Source: Polaribacter sp.
GTDB taxonomy: Bacteria > Bacteroidota > Bacteroidia > Flavobacteriales > Flavobacteriaceae
Assembly: GCA_029245785.1 (NCBI GenBank)
Contig: JAQWOR010000072.1
Coordinates: 42,097-106,096 of the forward strand
Direction: 5' to 3'
Length of the DNA: 64,000 bases
Shown: piece after piece, positions 27,107 through 36,100 of the stretch
Numbering within the stretch: position 1 is the first letter of the stretch
How the letters are laid out: each line of letters starts with the position of its first letter
Made by a program: the position numbers and the translations under genes
Notes under the pieces: generated by a model
Told to the model about the DNA's origin: nothing
Seen by the model: the letters and a program-made list of their open reading frames with translations, nothing else
The model's database searches: none

Positions 27107-27158
27107 ATTATTTATCTGAATTAATTTTACTATTAAATTTATTTATCTTCTTTATTCA

Positions 27159-28511
27159 TTAATAATGAAAGTGTTCACTTTCATGTAAAAATGGATTTCC
27201 TTTTGCCAATGGCGCTGCTTTCGCAAATGAGCTGAATGTTGCATAGATGAACAGTCCTAAAAAGAACAATAATGCACTTATTTCTGGAATTCCAAAGAAC
27301 CATTGATCGCCAACAGTAGATGGCATGATCATTACAAAAACATCGATATAGTGTCCTGCTAAAATGACCAATCCTCCAATAACAATAAACCAAGGAACTC
27401 TCTTAAAATCGCTATTCATTAATAGCAATATTGGAAACACAAAGTTCATGACCACCATTCCTAAAAACGGCAAGTTGTAATCTTCAAATCTAGTAATAAA
27501 ATACACCGTCTCTTCAGACATATCTGCGTACCAAATCAACATAAATTGAGAATACCATAGATAGGTCCAAAAAACACTAAATCCAAACATGTATTTTGCT
27601 AAATCGTGTAAATGGCTATCATTTACAAAAGGCAAATGACCTTTTGCTCTTAAATAGATGGTTACAAATGCAATTACTGTAATGGCACTTACCAATAAAG
27701 AAGCCAAAACATACCATCCAAACAAGCTACTAAACCAGTGTGGATCTAAGCCCATAATCCAATCCCAAGACATCATTGATTCTGTAATCATAAAGAATAC
27801 TAAAAAGATTACCGATGCGTGGTAACTTTTCTTGTACGTTTTTATGCCTTCTGCGGTATCTTCTGCAATCGAGTTTTTTCTAACAAAATAGCGATATAAG
27901 TTCCACCCTGCTAAATAAACAATACTTCTCATCAACCAGCCTGGTGTGTTCAACCACATTTTTTTGACATCAACAATTGGGTCAAAATTTGCGCTTGTTG
28001 GATCAAAAGTTCCTTCTGCCATCCATGGAAATAAATGATTCATGTGCATAAAGGTAGCAATCAAGAAGAGCAACATGATAACACTTACATAGTGTAAATT
28101 TGCCGTAATTGCTTCCATGACTCTAAACAATACAATAGACCAACCTGCTTGTGCTACTCGTTGTATGGCATAAAAAGCCAAAACCAATAATGTAATTCCT
28201 AAAAAGAAAAACAGAGATACGTAAAATGCAGACCAAGGTCTGTTTTGTAATTGGTGCAATACGTGTTCTGCATGTTCATCATTTGCATGCGTATCTGCAG
28301 CGTGCTCCGTGCTTTTTGTTTGGTCGTGTGCGTCACTTGCATGTGTTGCTACAGTAGCAGCTCCATGCGTATCATGCTGATTTGCAATAATTTCTTTTGC
28401 GTCCTCTAACGTTGTATTGGAGCCATTGTAAAAACTATATGCAACACCTAATGCTCCAATAACCATGAAAGCAAGTGCGAATGTTTTTAATTTACCTGAG
28501 AATTGATACAT
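27159..28511 (-). CDS. actF: Alternative complex III subunit ActF, quinol-binding NrfD-like
   Basis: A 450-residue inner-membrane protein with about 10 helices, paralogous to ActC. Blocks such as SVIMLLFLIATFMHMNHLFPW and WDWIMGLDPHWFSSLFGWY are typical of quinol:cytochrome c oxidoreductase quinone-binding subunit 2. Between the first helix and the main body (residues about 45-86) is a linker with nine His among many Asp, Glu and Ala residues, possibly metal-binding or simply a charged spacer. Spacing to actE is 26 nt. It forms part of the membrane quinol-oxidising module of ACIII. Confidence 0.9.
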   Translation of the reverse strand: MYQFSGKLKTFALAFMVIGALGVAYSFYNGSNTTLEDAKEIIANQHDTHGAATVATHASDAHDQTKSTEHAADTHANDEHAEHVLHQLQNRPWSAFYVSLFFFLGITLLVLAFYAIQRVAQAGWSIVLFRVMEAITANLHYVSVIMLLFLIATFMHMNHLFPWMAEGTFDPTSANFDPIVDVKKMWLNTPGWLMRSIVYLAGWNLYRYFVRKNSIAEDTAEGIKTYKKSYHASVIFLVFFMITESMMSWDWIMGLDPHWFSSLFGWYVLASLLVSAITVIAFVTIYLRAKGHLPFVNDSHLHDLAKYMFGFSVFWTYLWYSQFMLIWYADMSEETVYFITRFEDYNLPFLGMVVMNFVFPILLLMNSDFKRVPWFIVIGGLVILAGHYIDVFVMIMPSTVGDQWFFGIPEISALLFFLGLFIYATFSSFAKAAPLAKGNPFLHESEHFHY

Positions 28512-28537
28512 ATCTTTTAATTCTATCTTTTAAAGAC

Positions 28538-29086
28538 TTAGTTTAATAAATCGTTTCTTAGTTTTTCTACATAACTAACTACTTGCCAACGTTCTTTGGT
28601 TGTCAATTGAGATGCGTGAGATCCCATTAGGTTTCTACCATACATGATTACATGGTAAATATTTCCTTCTGTAAGCTCTCTATCTATATAGTTTGGTACG
28701 CCACTAAATTTTTCTCTTTCTGCTAAAATCCCATTACCATCTCCTGTTTTACCATGACAAACTGCACAGTAAATGCCGTACATTTTTTTACCGTTTTCTA
28801 GGTTTTTTTCGGTGGCTTCTAATGGGTTTTTCAAGGTGTTCTTGGCAGATTCATATCCTTGGTTTGTATCTGCATACTCATAAGGAACATGTCCTCTTGC
28901 AATGGTTCCTGCAACAGGTTCTAGGTTTGACGATTTTCCGTTTACACCTTCAGTACCATTCGGTTCGTAAGGAACTGACACATACATATCTGGCATGTAT
29001 TCAAGGCTTCGGGTATGTTTGTCTCCACAAGAAACTACCGTTGCCAATACAATTAAAGCGATACTTATTTTTTTTAATTTCTTCAT
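28538..29086 (-). CDS. actE: Alternative complex III subunit ActE, mono-heme cytochrome c lipoprotein
   Basis: A 182-residue protein with a lipoprotein signal (LIVLATVVSCGDK, lipobox Cys about residue 20) and one heme c site YCAVCHGKTGDGNG near residue 112, with a later Met ligand candidate in MYGRNLMGSH. The conserved ActE stretch YMPDMYVSVPYEP follows the lipobox. It is expected to pass electrons from the ActA/B part of ACIII to the oxidase. Spacings of 7 nt from actD and 26 nt to actF place it firmly in the operon. Confidence 0.92.
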   Translation of the reverse strand: MKKLKKISIALIVLATVVSCGDKHTRSLEYMPDMYVSVPYEPNGTEGVNGKSSNLEPVAGTIARGHVPYEYADTNQGYESAKNTLKNPLEATEKNLENGKKMYGIYCAVCHGKTGDGNGILAEREKFSGVPNYIDRELTEGNIYHVIMYGRNLMGSHASQLTTKERWQVVSYVEKLRNDLLN

Positions 29087-29093
29087 GATCTCT

Positions 29094-29621
29094 TTATGAA
29101 TGCTTTTCTACTATATTAATTTCTACGGCTCCTGTACCCTTTAATAAGGCAGTCAATTCCTTCTCGTTATTGTGAACTGGGATTTCCATTAAGAAATGGT
29201 CATCTGTGGTTCTTGGATCTGGGTTTTCGGCTTCTTTAAATGGCCAGATTCTACTACGCATATAAAAGGTAATCACCATTAAATGCGCTGCAAAAAACAC
29301 GGTCATTTCAAATAAAATGGGCACAAAAGCTGGCATATTTGCCCACCAAGTAAAGTTTGGTTTCCCTCCTATATCTTGTGGCCAATCTTGAATCATCATA
29401 TAATTGGTCATCCAAATGGCAAAGCCCAATCCTACACATCCATACATAAATGCTGTAATAGCAAGACGCGTTGGTGCCAAGCCTAATGCTTTGTCTAATC
29501 CATGCACTGGAAAAGGACAAAATACTTCTTCAATATGATGCTGTTCTGATCGTACCTTTTTAACGGCATCCATCAAGATATCATCATCCGTATAAAATGC
29601 GTGTATAACTTTGTTACTCAT
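29094..29621 (-). CDS. actD: Alternative complex III subunit ActD (DUF3341)
   Basis: A 175-residue protein with two membrane helices (residues about 55-80 and 95-125). It starts with a cytoplasmic domain typical of DUF3341, which includes VHAFYTDDDILMDAVKKVR and EVFCPFPVHGLDKALGL. ActD bridges the membrane subunits ActC and ActF in known ACIII structures. Its start overlaps the actC stop by 8 nt, so translation is coupled. It has no cofactor. Confidence 0.92.
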   Translation of the reverse strand: MSNKVIHAFYTDDDILMDAVKKVRSEQHHIEEVFCPFPVHGLDKALGLAPTRLAITAFMYGCVGLGFAIWMTNYMMIQDWPQDIGGKPNFTWWANMPAFVPILFEMTVFFAAHLMVITFYMRSRIWPFKEAENPDPRTTDDHFLMEIPVHNNEKELTALLKGTGAVEINIVEKHS

Positions 29622-31011
29622 GATTTCCGTCTCTTAATTTTTTATAACTCTCTCCTGATGATTTTAAAATCGTCTTTACCTCTGCTTGTGCAATTACTGG
29701 GAATGTTCTAGCGTATAATAAGAATAATACGAAGAAGAAACCGATGGTTCCAATAAAGATTCCAACATCTACAAAGGTTGGTTCAAAACGCCACCAAGTA
29801 GATGGTAAATGTCCTTTACTCAATACAATGGCAATGATATCAAAACGCTCAAACCACATTCCAATATTGATAAAAATAGAAATGATAAAAGACCAAATAA
29901 AGCTTCGTCTTATCTTTCTAAACCATAATAACTGAGGTGTTAATATATTAAAGAATATTAACGACCAAAATGCCCAAGCATAAGGCCCTGTTGCAGCACC
30001 TACAGATAAGTAAGTGTAGTTTTCATATGGAGATGCTGTGTACCAAGCAATGAAAAATTCAGTGGCATAGGCTACCGCTACAATACCTCCTGTTAAGATA
30101 ATTACAATATTCATGTACTCAATGTGCAAACGTGTAATGTAATTTTCTAAATTGGTTACTTTTCGCATGATCCCTAATAAGGTTTGTACCATGGCAAATC
30201 CTGAAAAGATTGCTCCGGCAACAAAGTAAGGAGGGAAAATTGTTGAGTGCCATCCTGGGTTGATAGAAGTAGCAAAATCCATTGATACAATGGTGTGTAC
30301 AGAAAGTACTAGTGGTGTTGCTAAACCTGCTAACACCAAAGATACTTCTTCAAAACGTTGCCAATCTTTTGCTCTACCAGACCATCCGAAAGACAACAAA
30401 GAATATATTTTCTTTTGAAATGGTTTTACCGCTCTATCTCTAATCATTGCAAAATCTGGTAACAAACCTGTCCACCAGAAAATTAAGGATACAGATAAAT
30501 AGGTAGAAATTGCAAATACATCCCACAATAATGGGGAGTTAAAGTTTACCCATAACGATCCAAATTGATTTGGCATTGGTAGTACCCAATATCCATTCCA
30601 AGGTCTTCCCATGTGAATAATTGGAAACAACCCTGCTTGAAAAACGGCAAAAATTGTCATGGCTTCTGCAGAACGGTTAATGGCCATTCTCCATTTTTGA
30701 CGGAACAATAGCAATACTGCTGAAATTAATGTACCGGCATGACCGATACCTACCCACCATACAAAGTTGGTAATATCCCAAGCCCATCCAATGTTCTTGT
30801 TCAATCCCCAAGTTCCAATTCCGGTTCCTATGGTATAAAAGATACATCCAAATCCCCAAAGCATTGCTGCTAAGGCAATATAAAATGCGATATACCAATT
30901 TTTATTTGCTTTTCCTTCTATAGGTTTTGCAATATCAACCGTAATATCATGGTAACTTTTCTCTCCTAATATTAATGGTTCCCTAATAGGTGCTTCGTAA
31001 TGAGACGACAT
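29614..31011 (-). CDS. actC: Alternative complex III subunit ActC, NrfD-like quinol-oxidising
   Basis: A 465-residue integral membrane protein of the NrfD/PsrC family with about 10 helices. It contains IGHAGTLISAVLLLFRQKW and FPIIHMGRPWNGYW, which include the His, Asp and Arg types implicated in quinol binding in this family. It anchors the iron-sulfur/ActB part and accepts electrons from menaquinol. It lies 27 nt after actB and overlaps actD by 8 nt. Confidence 0.94.
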   Translation of the reverse strand: MSSHYEAPIREPLILGEKSYHDITVDIAKPIEGKANKNWYIAFYIALAAMLWGFGCIFYTIGTGIGTWGLNKNIGWAWDITNFVWWVGIGHAGTLISAVLLLFRQKWRMAINRSAEAMTIFAVFQAGLFPIIHMGRPWNGYWVLPMPNQFGSLWVNFNSPLLWDVFAISTYLSVSLIFWWTGLLPDFAMIRDRAVKPFQKKIYSLLSFGWSGRAKDWQRFEEVSLVLAGLATPLVLSVHTIVSMDFATSINPGWHSTIFPPYFVAGAIFSGFAMVQTLLGIMRKVTNLENYITRLHIEYMNIVIILTGGIVAVAYATEFFIAWYTASPYENYTYLSVGAATGPYAWAFWSLIFFNILTPQLLWFRKIRRSFIWSFIISIFINIGMWFERFDIIAIVLSKGHLPSTWWRFEPTFVDVGIFIGTIGFFFVLFLLYARTFPVIAQAEVKTILKSSGESYKKLRDGNHE

Positions 31012-31038
31012 AATTTATATCTGTATTTTATTTTATAA

Positions 31039-34000
31039 CTACGCTTCGTTTGTATTCTTTACTTTTACTTGATATACTACATTTGGTTTTGTACCAATTG
31101 CGTCTAACACATGAAAAGCTCTTTTGTCTTCTTTTAACTGTGCTACGGTATCTTCAGAGTTGTTGACATCTCCAAAAACCATGGCGCCTGTTGAACATGC
31201 AGTTGAACATGCGGTTGCAAATTCATTTGCTTTTACTTTTCTACCTTCTTTTTTTGCGGTTAAGATGGTTGCTTGTGTCATTTGAATACACATAGAACAT
31301 TTTTCCATCACGCCACGTGAACGAACAACTACATCTGGATTTAACACCATTTTACCATAGTCATCATTCATATTAAAGTCAAACTCGTTATTGTTACTGT
31401 AGTTAAACCAGTTAAAACGACGTACTCTATATGGACAGTTGTTTGCACAATATCGTGTTCCTACACAACGGTTATACGCCATTTGATTTTGACCTTGACG
31501 ACCGTGTGAAGTTGCCGCTACTGGACAAACTGTTTCACATGGAGCCTTGTTACAATGCTGACACATCATTGGTTGGAAAGCAACCGTTGGGTTTTCTGCT
31601 TCTGTTTCAATGGCTTTGTATAAATCTCCACCACTTAACCCTAATGCTTTTGCTTCTTCTCTTGTTTCAACCTCAGAAGAGTAATATCTATCAATACGCA
31701 ACCAGTGCATATCTCTACCTGTTCTTACTTCTCTTTTACCAACAACAGGAACATTGTTTTCTGCATGACATGCAACTACACAAGCTCCACATCCTGTACA
31801 CGATGTTAAGTCGATTGATAAATTAAAGTGATGTCCTACTTCTCTATTATGTGCTTCCCAAAGGTCTACAGAATTTGCAACTACTTCTTTATGATTTAAA
31901 GAAGCCATTGCTGGCTTATTCCAATCATGTACAGGTGCGTTTACTACCTGATCTAAAGAAGCTTGTTTTAAAATTTCGTGTCTTCCTGCAATTGTTTTTT
32001 GTACTTGTGTACATGCAAACTGATGCGTTCCGCTTACTTTTTCTATAGAAACTCCTGTTTGTATATGGTTTGCATTGCTATATAATGGGTAGGCATTTAC
32101 ACCTACTTGCATTGCATCTTTTAATCCTTGCGTTCTTCCGTATCCTAATGCCAATCCAAAAGACCCTTTTGCTTGGCCTGGTTGAATCATTACTGGCGCA
32201 ACAATTTCAACTCCGTTTACTGAAAGTTTTGCATAATCTCCATCAACAGCTCCGTTGTCTTTAATAGGATTTGAGAACCCTAATGCTCTTGCATCTGCAA
32301 AAGACATGGTAATGTAATTGTCCCATGCGGCTCTTGTTATTGGATCTGGCAATTCTTGTAACCATGGATTGTTTGCTTGTTGACCATCTCCTAAAGCGAT
32401 AGAAGTAAACAAATTCAATTCATAATCAGATGGTGTTGTTGCTGTTACCAATTTAGAGGCAGCATCAGCAACAGAAATAGTCTTTGCAGATAATTTATTC
32501 GCTGTCTTTTTTGTAAAAATCCCATCGTGCAATGCTTGATTCCAAGATGCTCCTTTTAATATTGAAGTAGACCAAAACGCTTTTAAATAGTCATCGTATG
32601 ATGTGTTGTTTCCAGACCACTTTAATAAAACATCTTGTAATTGACGTGAATTGAATAAAGGTTGTATGGTTGGTTGCGTTAAACTATAGCTCCCTGAAGT
32701 TATAGAAACATCTCCCCAAGACTCTAAATAATGAGACATTGGTAAGACATAATTCATGGCAGTAGCAGTTGCATCATTTTGTACTGATAAAGCAACTGAT
32801 AGTTTTAATTTTTCCAATCCTGCTTGTACCTCTTTCGCAGCAGCCAATGTATATAGCGGATTTACATTGTAGGTAATTAAACCTGCTAATTCTCCAGATA
32901 CAATGTCTGCAACTACTTGAGCAACATCAGCGTCGTTTCCTTTTCTGACATTGTTCGTTACCGTGGTATCTAGTACTTTACTTTGCAATGCATTGTTAAT
33001 AGCAAGTGCTATGGTTTGTGCATTTTTATCATTCAACCCTGTTACAACAACTCCTTTCGAACCTGCTTTTTTCAATTGTGTAGCGGCTTGTTTAACAGCT
33101 GCATCAACTGGGGTTTCTTTTGATGTTACATTCTCTCCTGTAACAGCATTGTATAGGTTAATCAACGCAAAAATCTGATCGGTCGGTTTTAATCCCACTC
33201 TCTTATCAGCATTTGCTCCTGTAAGTGTCATGTTTGATTCAAACTGAATGTGACGTGACATTTTTCCTGCTTCAGGTTTTCTTCCTGCAACATAACTTTT
33301 TTCGTATCCACCTTGCCAATCTCCTAAGAAATCTGCTCCAACAGAGACAATGACTTTTGCGATATCTAAACGGTAGGTTGGCAATGTACGTGTTCCGTAC
33401 ATCGCTTCAAAAGCATCTAGTGCTCCCGTTTCTGAAACCGCATCATATACCACATGTTTTACATTTGGATAAGCTGCAATAAATTCTGAAATTACTTTTT
33501 CTGTTGATGGGCTTGCCAAGGTTCCTGTTAACAATACAACAGGTGCCTTTGTTTTTTTCAATTCGTTCAAGGTGTCCCCTATTCGGCTATCAGCATCTGA
33601 CCAAGAAATGGCAGTTCCTTTTACCTGTGGTTCTTTTAAACGTAGTTGGCTATCATATAAAGATAGAACAGAAGCTTGTACACGAGCATTTGTAGCTCCA
33701 TTTGCTTCTTTATTTGGCATAACTAAAATAGGACGACCTTCTCTGGTTTTTACCAAGATGTTTGCAAAATCATACCCATCTGCCATGGTAGTTGCATACC
33801 AATCTGCAACACCCACGGTGATATCATCTGGTTTAATAAGGTAAGGAATCGACTTTCTTACAGGACCTTCACAGGCAGCTAATGATGCAGCTGCAGTTGT
33901 AAATCCAACATATTTTAAAAAATCTCTTCTCGATGTTCCTGACGCCTCTAAAGTTTCTTTATCTCCTAAAAATTCATCTGTTGGAATTTCTTCTACAAAT

Positions 34001-34080
34001 TCTTTTTTACTCAGCGTTTCAACAACAGAACTTCCTGTAAGTTCTTCAACACTTTGCCAGTATTTTTTGCTTGAAGCCAT
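31039..34080 (-). CDS. actB: Alternative complex III subunit ActB, iron-sulfur protein of the molybdopterin-oxidoreductase type
   Basis: A 1013-residue periplasmic protein. The Tat-like N-terminal region reads TSRRDFLKYVGFTTAAAS followed by LAACEGP, a variant signal placed about 50 residues in. Residues about 60-730 resemble a molybdopterin oxidoreductase that in ACIII lacks the cofactor. The C-terminal ferredoxin part has four cysteine clusters: SCTGCGACVVACHAENN, MCQHCNKAPCETVCP, CVGTRYCANNCPYRVRR, and KCSMCIQMTQ with the later CSTACSTGAM. They form a wire from quinol to the hemes. It lies 72 nt after actA. Confidence 0.94.
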   Translation of the reverse strand: MASSKKYWQSVEELTGSSVVETLSKKEFVEEIPTDEFLGDKETLEASGTSRRDFLKYVGFTTAAASLAACEGPVRKSIPYLIKPDDITVGVADWYATTMADGYDFANILVKTREGRPILVMPNKEANGATNARVQASVLSLYDSQLRLKEPQVKGTAISWSDADSRIGDTLNELKKTKAPVVLLTGTLASPSTEKVISEFIAAYPNVKHVVYDAVSETGALDAFEAMYGTRTLPTYRLDIAKVIVSVGADFLGDWQGGYEKSYVAGRKPEAGKMSRHIQFESNMTLTGANADKRVGLKPTDQIFALINLYNAVTGENVTSKETPVDAAVKQAATQLKKAGSKGVVVTGLNDKNAQTIALAINNALQSKVLDTTVTNNVRKGNDADVAQVVADIVSGELAGLITYNVNPLYTLAAAKEVQAGLEKLKLSVALSVQNDATATAMNYVLPMSHYLESWGDVSITSGSYSLTQPTIQPLFNSRQLQDVLLKWSGNNTSYDDYLKAFWSTSILKGASWNQALHDGIFTKKTANKLSAKTISVADAASKLVTATTPSDYELNLFTSIALGDGQQANNPWLQELPDPITRAAWDNYITMSFADARALGFSNPIKDNGAVDGDYAKLSVNGVEIVAPVMIQPGQAKGSFGLALGYGRTQGLKDAMQVGVNAYPLYSNANHIQTGVSIEKVSGTHQFACTQVQKTIAGRHEILKQASLDQVVNAPVHDWNKPAMASLNHKEVVANSVDLWEAHNREVGHHFNLSIDLTSCTGCGACVVACHAENNVPVVGKREVRTGRDMHWLRIDRYYSSEVETREEAKALGLSGGDLYKAIETEAENPTVAFQPMMCQHCNKAPCETVCPVAATSHGRQGQNQMAYNRCVGTRYCANNCPYRVRRFNWFNYSNNNEFDFNMNDDYGKMVLNPDVVVRSRGVMEKCSMCIQMTQATILTAKKEGRKVKANEFATACSTACSTGAMVFGDVNNSEDTVAQLKEDKRAFHVLDAIGTKPNVVYQVKVKNTNEA

Positions 34081-34152
34081 TTATTTTATTTATTTATTGA
34101 TTGAAAAATTTCTTATCAAAACAGTTCAATCGTTTAATTTTTAATTATTGAA

Positions 34153-35439
34153 TTAGTAATGGCACTTACCACACTCTTTTCCTCCTAATTGAGCAACTGA
34201 TACTTGATCAACGCCGTATTTTTGAGACAACTGCTCGTGGATTTTTGTGTAATAGTCATTCCCTTTTAAATCTACTTTGGTTTCTTTATGACAGTCAATA
34301 CACCAACCCATTGTTAATGAAGAGAATTGATATACCTCATCCATTGTTTCAACAGGTCCATGACACTTTTGACATTTCAGCCCTGCAACAGTTACATGCT
34401 GCGAGTGATTGTAATAGGCGAAATCTGGTAAATTATGTACTCTAACCCATTTAATAGGTGCTGTTTCTCCGGTATACGCTAAAGTTTCTGAATCCCAACC
34501 TGTAGCTGCATATAGCTTTTGAATTTCTGCATCCAACTCAACCTTGCCAAGTGTAACTCCATCCAATACCATTTTCGTATCGTCTGCTACTTCAGAAATA
34601 TTCTTATGACAGTTCATACATACATTTGCTGATGGTATTCCTGAGGTTTTACTATGCTTTGCTGATGAGTGACAGTATTCACAATCAATTTTATTATCTC
34701 CAGCATGAATGGTATGTGAAAAAGCAATGGGTTGTATAGGTTGGTATCCTGTATCTACTCCCATTTTAAACAAGGATCCAAACAACACATAAGCTGTTGT
34801 CAATAAGAAAAAGACCACTAACAAAGCGTGTAAAAATGAATTTCGTTTAAAGCCTATCCATAATTCATTTAAATTGCTAGCAAGACCTGGTGTTTTTGGA
34901 GCTCCTTTTAACTCGCTAATTACTTTTAGTAAATTAGCAATAATCAAAATTCCAAACACAATAATTCCTATCAAGATGTAGGCCAACCAAGGCGATGTTT
35001 CTTGTGTTGCTTCAGCAGCTACAGCTCCTGTAGCTGTTGCTTTTACAGGATCTCCTACAGTTGTATAATAAATAAGGTCTTCAATATTCTTATCTGTTAA
35101 CCTTGGAAAAGCGGTCATTGCTGACGGGCTAAATTCTGCAGCTTCAATAGCGTCTTTATCTCCTGACTTAATTAAAGCAGCATTGTCTTTAATCCATGCG
35201 ACTAACCAGTCTGCTTCTCTTTTCTCTGCAATGTTGCCAAGAGCCGGTCCAACAAACTTCTTATCTAACTTATGACAAGCAGCACATTGAGATTTAAATA
35301 ATTTCCTACCCTCTTTTTGCTGAGCAGCATCCACAGCATCTTGTGCCTGAACAAAGAAACTCAATGAAAAAATAAAAAGAAATGTAACCCTTTTTAGTAG
35401 TAATTTGATTAATTGACTGTGTTTATCCACACTTCTCAT
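34153..35439 (-). CDS. actA: Alternative complex III subunit ActA, multiheme cytochrome c
   Basis: A 428-residue protein with a signal or anchor segment (FLFIFSLSFFVQAQD). There are six CxxCH sites: an N-terminal mono-heme domain (CAACHKLDKKFVGPALG) and, after a membrane helix near residues 155-175 and a second near 200-225, a pentaheme part with CEYCH, CMNCH, CQKCH, CIDCH and the last CGKCHY at the very C-terminus. The N-terminal extra cytochrome domain is typical of Bacteroidota ActA. First gene of the operon; a promoter is seen 80-110 nt upstream. Confidence 0.93.
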   Translation of the reverse strand: MRSVDKHSQLIKLLLKRVTFLFIFSLSFFVQAQDAVDAAQQKEGRKLFKSQCAACHKLDKKFVGPALGNIAEKREADWLVAWIKDNAALIKSGDKDAIEAAEFSPSAMTAFPRLTDKNIEDLIYYTTVGDPVKATATGAVAAEATQETSPWLAYILIGIIVFGILIIANLLKVISELKGAPKTPGLASNLNELWIGFKRNSFLHALLVVFFLLTTAYVLFGSLFKMGVDTGYQPIQPIAFSHTIHAGDNKIDCEYCHSSAKHSKTSGIPSANVCMNCHKNISEVADDTKMVLDGVTLGKVELDAEIQKLYAATGWDSETLAYTGETAPIKWVRVHNLPDFAYYNHSQHVTVAGLKCQKCHGPVETMDEVYQFSSLTMGWCIDCHKETKVDLKGNDYYTKIHEQLSQKYGVDQVSVAQLGGKECGKCHY

Positions 35440-35520
35440 ACTATAAAATATAAATTTTGTATCTAGTTTGGTACTTTTTTAAATTCAAAAAATGCCAAAA
35501 TCATTTTTCGAACAGCGACA

Positions 35521-35551
35521 CAAAAGTACTACATATCTATAAATTTTGAAA
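35521..35551 (-). promoter_or_regulatory. Promoter of the act-cox operon
   Basis: Read on the minus strand: TTTC, 19 nt, then TACTTTTG, close to the Bacteroidota sigma-A consensus. It gives a 5' leader of about 75 nt before actA. No other promoter of this quality is seen in the short gaps between the eight genes. Confidence 0.5.
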
Positions 35552-35653
35552 TGCTAATAGAATCTTACTTGTAATTTATATTTATTCTAAATAAATAAAA
35601 ATACTAAACTATTATAGAACAAGTTATTACTTTTGTAAAAAACAATATACCAC

Positions 35654-36010
35654 ATGAAAATTCACCTTATTTTCTTCAGCTTTTTATTTATAGTATGTGT
35701 TGGATCTTTCCACACAAGTGCACAAACAACTCAAAGCAAAGAGGTTACTGCTCTTGTTAAAAAGAAAAGAGCTTATAACAAAAAAAACGGATTCGGCTTT
35801 CGAGTTCAGTTGCTTTATGGAGAAGAGCTAGCAATTAGAAAGGTCTTAAAAAAATTTCAATCCACATATCCTTCAATACAAACAGAGATCAAATATGACG
35901 AGCCTTATTGGAAGGCTTTTGTGGGCGAATACAAAACCCGATTAGAAGCAGACAAAGCGTTGAATTTATTTAAAAAAGGGTTTTCTTCGGCAATTGTGGT
36001 TCCGAGGTAA
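35654..36010 (+). CDS. SPOR domain-containing periplasmic protein
   Basis: A 118-residue secreted protein: signal peptide (IFFSFLFIVCVGSFHTSAQ) and one SPOR repeat domain (FGFRVQLLYGEELAIRKVL to the end, AFVGEYKTRLEADKALNLFKK). SPOR domains bind denuded glycan strands in septal peptidoglycan, so a cell-envelope or division role is likely. It is a single gene divergent from the act operon, with a TACTTTTG-like -7 box just before it and a perfect terminator shared with infB after it. Confidence 0.85.
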   Translation: MKIHLIFFSFLFIVCVGSFHTSAQTTQSKEVTALVKKKRAYNKKNGFGFRVQLLYGEELAIRKVLKKFQSTYPSIQTEIKYDEPYWKAFVGEYKTRLEADKALNLFKKGFSSAIVVPR

Positions 36011-36027
36011 CCGTCACAACAACCCAT

Positions 36028-36058
36028 AAAAAAGGAGCGACATGTCGCTCCTTTTTTT
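36028..36058. terminator. Bidirectional intrinsic terminator
   Basis: GGAGCGACATGTCGCTCC is fully self-complementary and has A6 before it and T7 after it. It sits between convergent transcripts (the SPOR gene on plus, infB on minus). Confidence 0.88.
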
Positions 36059-36100
36059 ATACTCAAAACAAATAGCATTTAGCATGCTATTGAAGTGCCA

